A program made the position numbers and the translations under genes. From Bacteroidales bacterium (GTDB lineage Bacteria; Bacteroidota; Bacteroidia; Bacteroidales; F082), in contig JAKSNA010000012.1 in NCBI GenBank assembly GCA_024400295.1, positions 1-63,513 on the forward strand: a stretch of 63,513 nt of DNA, written 5' to 3'. The notes under the pieces are model-generated. The model searched no databases and was not told the DNA's origin. It worked only from the letters and a program-made list of their open reading frames with translations. Numbering within the stretch: position 1 is the stretch's first letter; each line of letters starts with the position of its first letter. Positions 16,376 to 25,926 of this stretch are shown piece by piece.

Positions 16376-17638
16376 ATGATAAACAAAGAAATTTTGGCAG
16401 AAGTGTTGAGGCAAAATCGCGAAATGGTTGAGAATATGCAAGTTGTGAAACGTGACTTTCTGTTTTATGACCATTTCAGATATGTTTTAGTTGGAGCGAG
16501 ACGCGCCGGAAAATCGTTTCTTCTTTTTCAACGAATGCAGGAACTGCTTGCCAACGGGTACTCATGGGATGATATGTTGTACCTTAATTTTGAAGACGAC
16601 CGCCTGCTTGGTTTTGATGTACATGACTTTGATTCCATTTTGATGGTCCATTCCGACATGAATGGCAACAGACCCATGCTGTTTCTCGATGAGATACAAA
16701 ATATTGATGGTTGGGAGAAGTTCGCCCGTCGTTTGGCCGACCAAAAATATACGGTTTATATCACCGGTTCAAATGCAAAAATGCTCAGCTCCGATGTCGC
16801 CACGACACTTGGCGGACGATATGTCGTGCAAAATGTTTTCCCTTATAGTTTTTCTGAATTTGCAACAGCCAATCATTATTCCTTTGACGATGATTGTACA
16901 AACATTAATGCCGTTAAAACTTTGTTGGACGATTATGTCCAACATGGCGGTTTCCCTGAATGTGCATCTTTGCCTGGCAAGAAAGAATATCTGCTTTCTG
17001 TCTATCAAAAAATATATTTAGGTGACATCGCTCTACGCAATAAGGTGGAAAATCAAAATATTCTTCGCCTGATGTTCAAGAAATTAGCGGAGAGTGTGAA
17101 ACAGCCTACCGCTTTGACACGACTTGCAAATATAATGACATCAACAGGCGTAAAGGTCTCGAAAAATACCGTCATTTCATACGCCAGTTACGCAAAGGAT
17201 GCCTTCCTGATCCTTCCAATGAGAAATTTCGCGGATAGCTTTACCCAGCGTGAAACCAATCAGAAATTCTATTTCGTTGACAACGGCATCATCGGACTGC
17301 TGACCACCGACTGCCGCACTTCGCAGCTCGAAAACATGGTGGCGGTGGCTTTGCTCCGCAAATACGGGCTTGACAACAACGTGTTTTTCTACAGTCATAA
17401 CGTGGAGGTCGATTTTGTTGTTCCGGAGAAAAAAATTGCCATTCAGGTTTGTTACAGTTTGGGTGATGATGACAGTGGAACTTTCATTCGAGAAAGCCAA
17501 GCTCTTTTGAAATTAGACAAGAGATTGGCATACAACAACTTAATTATTATTACATATAATGACAAAGAGCGTAGGATTGATATTGGAGACAAAACGATAA
17601 TGGTCATGCCTGTATGGAAATGGATGTCTGAAATATAG
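16376..17638 (+). CDS. AAA_14 / DUF4143 ATP-binding protein
   Basis: 420 residues. Walker A GARRAGKSFLLF, Walker B with MLFLDEIQNIDGWEKF, sensor YITGSNAKMLSSD, then GGRYVVQNVFPYSFSEF and VQHGGFPE, and a C-terminal DUF4143 nuclease-like domain (FYFVDNGIIGLL, NNVFFYSHNVEVDFVV, IQVCYS). Such ATPases are common, strain-variable genes in anaerobes; their biological role is not settled. It is single-gene, between the tRNA and a lipoprotein gene. Two related but distinct ATPases and the start of a third occur elsewhere in the window. Confidence 0.88.
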   Translation: MINKEILAEVLRQNREMVENMQVVKRDFLFYDHFRYVLVGARRAGKSFLLFQRMQELLANGYSWDDMLYLNFEDDRLLGFDVHDFDSILMVHSDMNGNRPMLFLDEIQNIDGWEKFARRLADQKYTVYITGSNAKMLSSDVATTLGGRYVVQNVFPYSFSEFATANHYSFDDDCTNINAVKTLLDDYVQHGGFPECASLPGKKEYLLSVYQKIYLGDIALRNKVENQNILRLMFKKLAESVKQPTALTRLANIMTSTGVKVSKNTVISYASYAKDAFLILPMRNFADSFTQRETNQKFYFVDNGIIGLLTTDCRTSQLENMVAVALLRKYGLDNNVFFYSHNVEVDFVVPEKKIAIQVCYSLGDDDSGTFIRESQALLKLDKRLAYNNLIIITYNDKERRIDIGDKTIMVMPVWKWMSEI

Positions 17639-17752
17639 ATCCACTTCTTTCCTGACTTCATCAATGCGCCACCCAAATCAAGATTCGCTGTCAGATAAAT
17701 CAAAAAGTTGCATTTATCACTTGAATTCAGCAATACATATAATTTATTACAC

Positions 17753-17783
17753 AAAAAAAGCACCTCTCACGAGGTGCTTTTTT
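17753..17783. terminator. Bidirectional terminator
   Basis: GCACCTC/GAGGTGC stem with TCAC loop, flanked by seven A on the left and six T on the right; serves the ATPase gene and the convergent lipoprotein gene. Confidence 0.9.
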
Positions 17784-17802
17784 GTTGTCATTGCCGAACA
17801 GA

Positions 17803-18666
17803 TTATTCAGCCATTTTCTTGTATCTTCCAGATAATGTGAACACTCTGTCTTCTCTGCCGATTTCTTCAATCTGAAGAATGACATATTCTTTTGTCTTAT
17901 TGTCCTTTACAATGAATGCAAATTCGCAAACATTTCCTTCTGTGATATTGATTTCATTGAAAGAATTGATTTTCGATACAAATTCACTTGCTGCAAACGC
18001 AACAAGGTCTGGATACATTGTAAATTCATTGAAATCATGTCCATAATTGAAATCGACCTTATACAATGTATAGCCATCTTTTGGTTCTATGACAGCATAA
18101 AGGTCTTTCTCGTCCGCAGGATTTTCCTTGACACCGTCAATCTTAGTCCACTGGAGACCGATTTCATCAGTGCTTAACACAGCTGCTTCAGTGTCGTTTT
18201 TTGTCATCGTGAAATTTGAATCAGCAAGTGCGATGTCATCAATGACCTCGACGTTTATTTCTTTTTCAGCTGTACGTCCACCAATTGTCACCAATTTTGC
18301 AGAGATCGTATATGTCCCAACTGTATCGAGAACGACTGACTTTCCACCTTTGTCTTTGGTGTTGAACGCATAACTGCTTTCCCCCTTCACAATTGAGTCC
18401 GCCCTTCCAGGTATTGAAATGACCAGAGAATCTATTACATCATCAATATCCGTTGAAGCAGAGATACTCAAATCAAATTTCGCGAGTGACTGTTGGAAGA
18501 CAGCGTCGGTTGTAATGTAACTTTCGCCAGCGTTCTTAAATTTAACAGTAGGAGGTGTCACGGTCACTACAGTTGCTATTCCCTGTGGCATTTCTTCTTT
18601 CTTGCAACTGTTCATTACCAAAACGAACACCGCCAATGATAATAATGCTATTGATAATTTTTTCAT
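17803..18666 (-). CDS. Lipoprotein, unknown function, partner of the TonB-dependent receptor
   Basis: 287 residues with lipobox ending at Cys21 (LVMNSCKKEE). Beta-rich: a PKD/Ig-like stretch around residues 75-145 (LDTVGTYTISAKLVTIGGR) and a C-terminal beta domain. No catalytic motif. It starts 46 nt after the stop of the Oar-like receptor, in the same direction, and ends at a terminator, so the two form an operon. By analogy with receptor-lipoprotein pairs it could be a surface or periplasmic accessory that helps bind the ligand; this is inferred from position only. Confidence 0.7.
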   Translation of the reverse strand: MKKLSIALLSLAVFVLVMNSCKKEEMPQGIATVVTVTPPTVKFKNAGESYITTDAVFQQSLAKFDLSISASTDIDDVIDSLVISIPGRADSIVKGESSYAFNTKDKGGKSVVLDTVGTYTISAKLVTIGGRTAEKEINVEVIDDIALADSNFTMTKNDTEAAVLSTDEIGLQWTKIDGVKENPADEKDLYAVIEPKDGYTLYKVDFNYGHDFNEFTMYPDLVAFAASEFVSKINSFNEINITEGNVCEFAFIVKDNKTKEYVILQIEEIGREDRVFTLSGRYKKMAE

Positions 18667-18712
18667 TTTTCTATGCTTTTAAGTTTGTAATAAAATCTTA
18701 TTTGTCACATCA

Positions 18713-21700
18713 TTAGAATGAGAAACGGAGGTTGAGTGCAGCTGACCATGTTGACAATGTGCCGGCGTATGTCCCCCATTTCGGGCTGGTGAATGTGTAT
18801 TCCATCTTGCCAGTGTCCTTGTTCTTACCGTATGCGAGGATGTCGCTTGAACTGAGTTCCTTGTAGTTGCCCCAGCCTCTGTAGATGAGGTTAGCGACGT
18901 TCTTGATATCGATGCCGAATGTGAGTTTGTAGTAGTTGTTCTTGTCAAGGCCGATGGTTCTCTCATACTTGAAGTTGAAAGTATGGTGCATCGGGGCGAC
19001 AACGCCGCCGCGTTCAGCATACTGTCCACGATGGTTCATGAGATATTTGTCACCGTTGATGAAGTCTTCATATTCCTGACGGTTAAGATCGCTGACGAAT
19101 GGCATGACATATTCGCCTGCTTCGTTCTTCGCGAACAGTTCTGCTGTTGTCGGGATGTAGATGAGGCTGTTTGCACCGCCGTCGCCGTTGACATTGCTGT
19201 TCATCGTGTAGCTGTAGCGTGAGTAGCTGAATCCGCTGACGTATGCGAGGTTCACACCTTCATAGTAGAGGGAGACCGACTCCTGTGAGCGTTTGCCTGA
19301 GTTGAATGTCCAGTTGAGGGCGACGAGGATACGGTTAGGTGAGACGTATGAGCTGTAACCGAGTTCCTGGGCGTTTGAACCGTTGACACCGAATGTGTTG
19401 GTGTTGTATGCCGAGGTGACCTGGTCGCCGATACCGTCGATGACGTTCTTGCTGTTGGCGTATGTGTAAGCTGCCATGACGCTGAGGCCGCACTTGAAGT
19501 CTTTGCTCAACTGTCCTGTGATAGAACCATAGTAACCGTGCTTGTCGCTGTTAGTGATATAATATGGTGTCACTGCACTGCCGTTTGAGCTATTTATGCC
19601 TTCTGACTTCCACAACCATCTGCCTTCTTTCTCGCCAGGGAGATAAATTTCGCCATCGCGGACGATACCGAGTTTCTGGACTGCCACTGCTGTGATGTCA
19701 TAGCTGAAAACGCCTTCCAAGGTACCTTTGATACCGCCAGGGAGTTTCGCATCGAGGGCGAGGTTTGTCTTCCATGCCTGAGGCATCTTGAGGTTCTTGT
19801 CCATGATTGTTGTCTGTGCCGGAGCCGGAAGGTCACCTGTTGAAAGAAGTGCGCTGTTGTTTGCTATGATGTCGTTGACATTTGTCTCGAAGGCAATGTC
19901 AATAGGCTCATTTTTGATGTACTGATTCTGCATGCAGTTCGAGTTACCAACTGCAGAGACGATCCACACGAATGGGAGACGGCCAGTGAAGAGACCTGTA
20001 CCGCCGCGGAGGATGAGCTTGCGGTCACCCGTGATGTCCCAGTTGAAACCGACTCTCGGAGAGAAGCTGAGGCGTGCATTTGGCATGTCGGATGTTGACA
20101 TTCCGTACATTGTGTTGTTCTCACCGTCGGCGATGCTGTGGTGAGCAATTATGTTACCGTTCTCGTCAACCGTATTCCAACCTGCGAGGAACTCGTTGTT
20201 CGTATTATAAGAAATTGTCGAAGGATATGTAGGAAGCTCGAAACGGATACCTGCTGAGAGTTTGAACTTCTCCGAGAGGTTCATCTCATCCTGGAAGTAA
20301 AGTGAGAACTGGTTGTACTTGAATGACGGGAACACCTGATCGTGATTGGCGTTGTTACCGTATGTGATGGCGAATGCCGCCGGTTTTGCTCCATTCACGA
20401 AATCCGTCCATGAGTCATAGACATAGTAACCTGCGCCGCCTTGCATGTAACCGTTCTGTGTCTTGTCCCATTCATACTGGAAGCCGCCGATGAGGTTGTG
20501 CTTGCCGAGCTGGTATGTCACCTCGTCTGTCGCGACGATTGTTCTGACGTCACGGAGGTTACCGTATGTGAACGGGTCCGGGCCGAATGACGTGAGGACA
20601 GCCTTGGTCGGGGTGCCGTTGACATCAATTGTCTGGAGAATATCAACTGTCGGGAACAAATCGCCCTCGAAGCTGCGAGGCTCGTTTTGGTATGAGTACG
20701 TGAAACGCAGCATGTTGTTACCGCGGCCGTTTGAGAATGATGAGTTCCATTCACCTGCGACTGACGAGAAATTCTGTCCCTGATAGTAGCGTGAGCTTTC
20801 AAAATACAATGCGTTGTATGATGTACGTCCGTATGACTTGCGGTTATAAACGCTGCTTCCCAATGGGCTGATTGATGATGACGGGTCTGAAGAATATTTG
20901 TCCCTCACCATTGAGTAACGGATGTTGACCTTGTTGTTCTTGTTGATGTTCCAGTCCAAGCGGGCCATGACTTTGAAGTCAGGGGTCTTGGCTGAATAGT
21001 CCTGATAACGGCCAGGATTGTAGTTGTATGTTGACTGGAGGTAATTGCTGATCTCATCCATCTGTGCAACTGTCGGCATGTTGTACTGCGTGCCGACACC
21101 CCATTCCTGGTTTTCGTTTTCACGGGCGAATCTGTCCTGGGCGACTTTTTCGTCTGACTTATATTCAAAGTTGACGAAGTAGAACAACTTGTTCTTCACG
21201 ATAGGGCCGCCGACCGACACGCCGAATGTGTTGTCCAACGAATTTGAGAGTGAAAGATTCTTGGGGTCTTTTCTCGTTCCGTATTTCGTGCCGACGAGAC
21301 CGTCGTTGTTGAAATAGTCGTAGATTGAGAAATGGAATTCATTTGTGCCGCTCTTTGTGACAGCATTGATGGCGCCGCCTGTGAAACCGCTCTGACGGAC
21401 ATCGAAAGGAGTGACGTTGATTGTCATTGCCTCAAGAGCGTCGAGAGAGATCGGGCTGCCGCCTGCAGGGAGGTTGCCGCCAATGCCAAAGGCGTTGTTG
21501 AACGCAGCACCGTCAACGGTGACGTATGACTGACGGTAGTTGCCGCCACCGATGGCGAGACCGTTTGATGTTGATGAAGCCTGTGGCGTCAGTGCGAGAA
21601 CATCGTTAAGGCTGCGGCTCACTGTGGGGAGCTTCACAATATCCTCTGATGATACAGCTGTCGTGGTACCTGCGCGGTCGCTGTCCATTCCGCTCGGAAT

Positions 21701-22069
21701 CGCTTCAGCCGTCACAACAACCTCATCAAGGTTGTATGACTCTTCGACCATCTTGAAGTTCTTGACCTTGGTTTCGCCCAATCCTGTCAAAATGCCTTCT
21801 TCGACAATAGGTTTGTAACTGACCATGCGGACTTCCATCTTATATGGACCGCCAGCACGGACGTTACCGATACGGTAGTAACCATCAGCATCAGAAGCAG
21901 CGTAATACTGTGTCCCTGATGTTGTGTGGGTTGCGACAATAGTAGCGAACGGCAACGGCTCATTGTTCCTGTCCGTTACCCTACCACTGATGTTTGATGA
22001 TGTCACCTGCGCCCAAAGGCTTACAGACGTGACCATTGCTACGAATAAAAAAAGTAATTTTTTCATCAT
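18713..22069 (-). CDS. TonB-dependent receptor, Oar-like
   Basis: 1118 residues. Signal peptide (MMKKLLFLFVAMVTSVSLWA), carboxypeptidase-regulatory-like domain (about 25-115: ISGRVTDRNNEPLPFATIV), plug domain (VVVTAEAIPSG, SLNDVLALTPQAS, VTVDGAAFNN, GFTGGAINAVTKSGTNEFH) and a long beta-barrel with the terminal aromatic strand ALNLRFSF. The GFTGGAINAVTKSGTN motif and lack of a SusD gene point to the Oar-type receptors rather than SusC. It sits in the outer membrane and probably imports or helps export a peptide, metal chelate or glycan. The ATG at 22069 and the one at 22066 are both possible. A lipoprotein gene follows in the operon. Confidence 0.88.
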   Translation of the reverse strand: MMKKLLFLFVAMVTSVSLWAQVTSSNISGRVTDRNNEPLPFATIVATHTTSGTQYYAASDADGYYRIGNVRAGGPYKMEVRMVSYKPIVEEGILTGLGETKVKNFKMVEESYNLDEVVVTAEAIPSGMDSDRAGTTTAVSSEDIVKLPTVSRSLNDVLALTPQASSTSNGLAIGGGNYRQSYVTVDGAAFNNAFGIGGNLPAGGSPISLDALEAMTINVTPFDVRQSGFTGGAINAVTKSGTNEFHFSIYDYFNNDGLVGTKYGTRKDPKNLSLSNSLDNTFGVSVGGPIVKNKLFYFVNFEYKSDEKVAQDRFARENENQEWGVGTQYNMPTVAQMDEISNYLQSTYNYNPGRYQDYSAKTPDFKVMARLDWNINKNNKVNIRYSMVRDKYSSDPSSSISPLGSSVYNRKSYGRTSYNALYFESSRYYQGQNFSSVAGEWNSSFSNGRGNNMLRFTYSYQNEPRSFEGDLFPTVDILQTIDVNGTPTKAVLTSFGPDPFTYGNLRDVRTIVATDEVTYQLGKHNLIGGFQYEWDKTQNGYMQGGAGYYVYDSWTDFVNGAKPAAFAITYGNNANHDQVFPSFKYNQFSLYFQDEMNLSEKFKLSAGIRFELPTYPSTISYNTNNEFLAGWNTVDENGNIIAHHSIADGENNTMYGMSTSDMPNARLSFSPRVGFNWDITGDRKLILRGGTGLFTGRLPFVWIVSAVGNSNCMQNQYIKNEPIDIAFETNVNDIIANNSALLSTGDLPAPAQTTIMDKNLKMPQAWKTNLALDAKLPGGIKGTLEGVFSYDITAVAVQKLGIVRDGEIYLPGEKEGRWLWKSEGINSSNGSAVTPYYITNSDKHGYYGSITGQLSKDFKCGLSVMAAYTYANSKNVIDGIGDQVTSAYNTNTFGVNGSNAQELGYSSYVSPNRILVALNWTFNSGKRSQESVSLYYEGVNLAYVSGFSYSRYSYTMNSNVNGDGGANSLIYIPTTAELFAKNEAGEYVMPFVSDLNRQEYEDFINGDKYLMNHRGQYAERGGVVAPMHHTFNFKYERTIGLDKNNYYKLTFGIDIKNVANLIYRGWGNYKELSSSDILAYGKNKDTGKMEYTFTSPKWGTYAGTLSTWSAALNLRFSF

Positions 22070-22148
22070 AGAAGTGATTTTTTGTTAGTAAATAGTGAAT
22101 TGTGAATTTGTTTCTTCATTAGGAATTTTCCATGATTATTAATCGCCG

Positions 22149-22156
22149 CAAAGGTA
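22149..22156 (-). promoter_or_regulatory. -7 box (TACCTTTG) of the TonB-receptor operon
   Basis: TACCTTTGCGG on the minus strand, with a TTG about 20 bp upstream as -33 element (22178-22180). Leader about 75 nt. Confidence 0.6.
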
Positions 22157-22244
22157 AAAAAAATAATTCAACGTATGCAATTTTTCTAATCAAAATAATA
22201 ATTAATTTTAACCACTTGATTACTATTTAAATAGCATTTATTTG

Positions 22245-22252
22245 TATCTTTG
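22245..22252 (+). promoter_or_regulatory. -7 box (TATCTTTG) of porZ
   Basis: TATCTTTGCACC, giving a leader of about 105 nt before the ATG at 22364, long compared with most genes here. The divergent intergenic stretch to the TonB receptor holds no other gene. Confidence 0.65.
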
Positions 22253-22363
22253 CACCCTGAAATCATTGCTTAAAACGGCATGTTTTGCGATTAAAAATCA
22301 CCAAATATACCGTGGCGGCAATAATAGTTTTTGAGTTTCGTTATCTGTAAAAAATTCACACTG

Positions 22364-24673
22364 ATGAAAAAACATCTACTCGCTTCAATTATATCATTGA
22401 TTATCACGTCAGCATGTTACAGCCAGCAAATCGGCGAATGGACGGTTCATTCTCCTGGAATGAAAGTCATTGATGTGAACCTGATGCAGGGACAAGTCTT
22501 CGCCGCAACACAATACGATGTGTTTTTCGTGAACACATACGACAACAGTATCAACCGCCTGACAAAAACCAACGGACTGTCGGACTTCGGCGTGAAGGCA
22601 ATCAGGCACGACAGTGGCTCCGGCATGACTTTCATCGGCTACTCAAACACGAACATCGACATCATCGACCGCGACGGAGACATATTCAACATCCCTGACA
22701 TCAAAAACAAAAACATCCTCGGCAACAAAACCATAAACAATGCCATCTTCTTCAACGGGAAAATCTATGTCTGCTGCGGCTTCGGCATCGTTGTCATAGA
22801 TTTGAAGAAAATGGAAGTCAGCGACACCTACATCATCGGGGAAAACAGCTCCTACCTGAACGTCAACGACTTGACTGTCTATAACGGCAAGTTCTACGCG
22901 GCGACAAGCGAAGGTGTCTTTTTCGCCGATGCCAACAACCCGAACCTCGTTGACTGCAACCAATGGACTTTCGACGAATCAATGCCTTACCCACTCGTTG
23001 AATACAGAAACATTGAGACATTTGGCAACTCACTGATTGCCAATGGCATAACAAACGGACTCTACGATGAGACATTCATTTTCGATGGCACTGAATGGAA
23101 GGAATACCTTCCTGACGAACGCTACATCCACAAACAAATACGAGCTTGCGGCGAGCGGCTGCTGATAGTCAACGACACTGTCATCACCACAACGTCAGGG
23201 ACCAGCCAACAGCCGAAAAACATCAAGGTCTTCAACATAGGCTCTGAATGCATAAAGACCATAGCCAATTCAAATCTGACATCAGCCATATACGATGAAA
23301 AGCACGACTGTTATTGGATTGGCACTGACAATCAAAGCCTTGCAAGATACAACTCTGCCGGCAAATATGAATATTTCAAGATTGACGGGCCTTACTCGAA
23401 CTATGTCTTTGACTTGAAGTCAGAAGGCAGAGACGTGTGGGTCGCCTCGGGCGGATATTCAAGCACGTGGGCCAACCACTGGCGCAACGACGGGGTCTTC
23501 CACTATGACGGCGAGAAATGGTCGTATGTCAGCGGGCACAACAGCATACTGCCTTACGACTTCTACGACGCAAGCTGCACGGCGCCGGTGCCAGGCAATG
23601 GCAACAAGGTTTACATTGGCTCGTATTACAAAGGCATCGCATTGATAGACAACAACAAGCGGGTTGCTTTATACGATGAAAAAAACAGCACACTTGGCTA
23701 TCGTACCGCAGCGCTTCCATCGAAATACGTATGCGTCACAGGGATGGATTTCGACAGCAAAGGGACCTTGTGGGTAGCGAACAGCGGTGCCGAGAAACTC
23801 ATCTCTTCGATGACATCTTCAGGAGTGTGGACAGCCTATAACATTGGCAATCAGGGTGGTGACGTCAGCCGGCTGATGGTTGACGACAACGACATCGTAT
23901 GGCTTCTGACCCGCCAAGGCCAGGCCATCGTCTTCGACGGCAAGACACACAAGACCGTGAACAATGACAATACTACTGGCGGGCTGCCTGGAAACAGCAT
24001 CAAATGTTTCACGATAGACCGGAACGGCACGGTCTGGATCGGGACCGACAACGGTGTCGCGATGTTCTATAACTCAAACAAAATCTTCCAAAACAGTTCG
24101 TTCTCCTGTTCGCAGATTCTCGTGCCACGTAACGATGGTACTGGACAAGCCGACTATCTGCTCTCCGGACTGACAATCAACTGCATAGCCGCCGACGGCG
24201 CAAACAAGATGTGGTTCGGAACAAACAACGGCGTCTTCTACATAAGCAACGACGGCCTAACACAACACCATCATTTCACAACGGAAAACAGCCCGCTGTT
24301 GTCAAATAACATAGAAAACATCACCATTGACAGTGACGGCATCGTGTATTTCTCAACGGAAAACGGCCTGATTTCCTACCGAGGCACTGCTACGCCTGGC
24401 GGAAAGACAAACTCCGATGTCCTCGTCTTCCCGAATCCGGTGCGACAAGACTATTCCGGCGTCATCGGAATCAAAGGTCTTGTGGAAGACGCATTAGTGA
24501 AGATAACCACCACAAGCGGTGCTTTCGTCACGCACCTCAGAGCCGAAGGCGGACAGGCTGTCTGGGACCGCACCGACATCAAAGGCAGAAGAGTCGAACC
24601 AGGCATCTACATAATTTTTGCGAGCGACAGCACAGGCAAAGAGACATATTGCACCAAAGTGTTGATTATGTAG
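22364..24673 (+). CDS. porZ: Type IX secretion system component PorZ-like, two beta-propellers
   Basis: 769 residues from ATG 22364 (MKKHLLASIISLI); the TTG 33 nt upstream is not needed. Signal peptide, then seven-bladed beta-propeller modules of the two-component-regulator type (IGEWTVHSPGMKVIDV, repeated DxxGxxWIGTDNG-like blades such as TVWIGTDNGVAMF and KMWFGTNNGVFY), and a C-terminal domain that looks like a T9SS CTD (VFPNPVRQDYSG to YCTKVLIM). This order is that of PorZ, the outer-surface protein that supplies anionic LPS to the PorU sortase for anchoring T9SS cargo. recO starts 5 nt after the stop. Confidence 0.85.
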   Translation: MKKHLLASIISLIITSACYSQQIGEWTVHSPGMKVIDVNLMQGQVFAATQYDVFFVNTYDNSINRLTKTNGLSDFGVKAIRHDSGSGMTFIGYSNTNIDIIDRDGDIFNIPDIKNKNILGNKTINNAIFFNGKIYVCCGFGIVVIDLKKMEVSDTYIIGENSSYLNVNDLTVYNGKFYAATSEGVFFADANNPNLVDCNQWTFDESMPYPLVEYRNIETFGNSLIANGITNGLYDETFIFDGTEWKEYLPDERYIHKQIRACGERLLIVNDTVITTTSGTSQQPKNIKVFNIGSECIKTIANSNLTSAIYDEKHDCYWIGTDNQSLARYNSAGKYEYFKIDGPYSNYVFDLKSEGRDVWVASGGYSSTWANHWRNDGVFHYDGEKWSYVSGHNSILPYDFYDASCTAPVPGNGNKVYIGSYYKGIALIDNNKRVALYDEKNSTLGYRTAALPSKYVCVTGMDFDSKGTLWVANSGAEKLISSMTSSGVWTAYNIGNQGGDVSRLMVDDNDIVWLLTRQGQAIVFDGKTHKTVNNDNTTGGLPGNSIKCFTIDRNGTVWIGTDNGVAMFYNSNKIFQNSSFSCSQILVPRNDGTGQADYLLSGLTINCIAADGANKMWFGTNNGVFYISNDGLTQHHHFTTENSPLLSNNIENITIDSDGIVYFSTENGLISYRGTATPGGKTNSDVLVFPNPVRQDYSGVIGIKGLVEDALVKITTTSGAFVTHLRAEGGQAVWDRTDIKGRRVEPGIYIIFASDSTGKETYCTKVLIM

Positions 24674-24678
24674 CCGCT

Positions 24679-25413
24679 ATGGAAGCCCAGGACAAAACCA
24701 AAGCGATTGTAATAAAAACGGTCAGATATGGCGACAGCAGCCTCATCGTGCGGCTTCTGACGGAAGACTCCGGACTGCAGCCGTTCATGGTCAAAGGCGC
24801 CTTCAGCAAAAACGCCAAGATAAAAGCTGCATTGTTCCAGCCTCTGACACTTCTCGACATAGTACGCGCCCGTTCACGCAGCGACCTCGGCTTCCTGAAG
24901 GAAGCCTCCCTGAACCACCCTTACCACAACATTCCGTTCGACATGAATAAAAACGCCATCGTGTTATTCATCAGCGAGTTACTTTCAAAAACAATACAGG
25001 AAGCCGAGACCGACACAGAGCTTTTCGGATTCATATACGACGCTTTGATTTCCCTTGATGAGACCGAGATGTCATGCGCTGACTTCCCGCTGAAATTCTC
25101 AATCGAACTGAGCCGTTATCTGGGTTTCGCGCCGAACACCGACGGTTTCAGGTGCGGCTGCGTCTTCAACCTCGAAGACGGCTGTTTCCACCAAAACGGG
25201 AATGGGATGCTTTATGTCATTGACAATCAGTTGACAGAAAAGTTTTTCAACCTTTGCAACTCTGACATATCAGAAAACAAAAGTCTGGACATCAGAAACG
25301 GCGAGAGGAGGTCGCTCCTCGATTCGGTCATCACGTATTACAAGCTTCATGTCGCCGGTTTCAACGACATCAAGTCGTGCGACATATTAAGAACAGTTCT
25401 GGAATCAGTCTGA
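24679..25413 (+). CDS. recO: DNA repair protein RecO
   Basis: 244 residues from the ATG at 24679 (MEAQDKTKAIVIKTVRYGDSSLIVRLL). An N-terminal OB-fold (about 1-80) and a helical C-terminal domain with FSIELSRYLGF and CGCVFNLEDGCF, typical of Bacteroidota RecO, in which the zinc cysteines are reduced. RecO loads RecA on SSB-coated DNA in RecFOR recombination repair. Coupled to porZ (5-nt gap), a pairing with no obvious functional link. Convergent with the antiterminator gene (9-nt overlap of 3' ends). Confidence 0.92.
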   Translation: MEAQDKTKAIVIKTVRYGDSSLIVRLLTEDSGLQPFMVKGAFSKNAKIKAALFQPLTLLDIVRARSRSDLGFLKEASLNHPYHNIPFDMNKNAIVLFISELLSKTIQEAETDTELFGFIYDALISLDETEMSCADFPLKFSIELSRYLGFAPNTDGFRCGCVFNLEDGCFHQNGNGMLYVIDNQLTEKFFNLCNSDISENKSLDIRNGERRSLLDSVITYYKLHVAGFNDIKSCDILRTVLESV

Positions 25414-25926
25414 CACAGCTTCAACCATCGACCTTTCAACCTGCACGGGAAGTTTGCGGCCGAACATCTCAAAATCGACGACAATCCATTGTTTGCCTTT
25501 AAACTCGAGCAGGCTTCCTTCGATACCTTTCATTGCGCCGTATTTCACCATCACTTTCTGACCGAGTTGCAAGCCCGCAATTGACATTTCCTGATTGCTG
25601 ATTGCCACCTGTCCGACATACTCATGTATTGCATTTATTTGATTTTCAGGAATATCAACAGGTTTGCCTTCAAAGCAGACAAATTGGACGATGCCAGGAG
25701 TATTAAGAATATCGTAATAGTTCCTCAAGTCGGTGCGAACAAACAGGTATGACTTAAAAAGCGGCTCGTCCACTTTCTTGCGGCGGTCGGACCATTGCTT
25801 GACCGTCGTAATGAGAGGCAGATACACCGTCACGCCGTCTCTTTCGAGCAGCGATGCGGATTTCTTCTCGAAACGCGATTTTACATAGACCGCATACCAT
25901 TTTGCAGCTATGACTTTTTTTTCCAT
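25405..25926 (-). CDS. NusG-like transcription antiterminator (UpxY/LoaP type)
   Basis: 173 residues from the ATG at 25926, which overlaps the stop of the wzc-like gene by one base (TGATG). NusG N-terminal domain (AAKWYAVYVKSRFEKKSASLL, YLPLITTVKQWSDRRK, PLFKSYLFVR, PGIVQFVCFEGKP) and a KOW domain (GLQLGQKVMVKYGAMKGIEG). This is a specialised paralogue that helps RNA polymerase read through long surface-polysaccharide operons. Such genes normally come first in the capsule operon; here it is last. Confidence 0.88.
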   Translation of the reverse strand: MEKKVIAAKWYAVYVKSRFEKKSASLLERDGVTVYLPLITTVKQWSDRRKKVDEPLFKSYLFVRTDLRNYYDILNTPGIVQFVCFEGKPVDIPENQINAIHEYVGQVAISNQEMSIAGLQLGQKVMVKYGAMKGIEGSLLEFKGKQWIVVDFEMFGRKLPVQVERSMVEAVSD

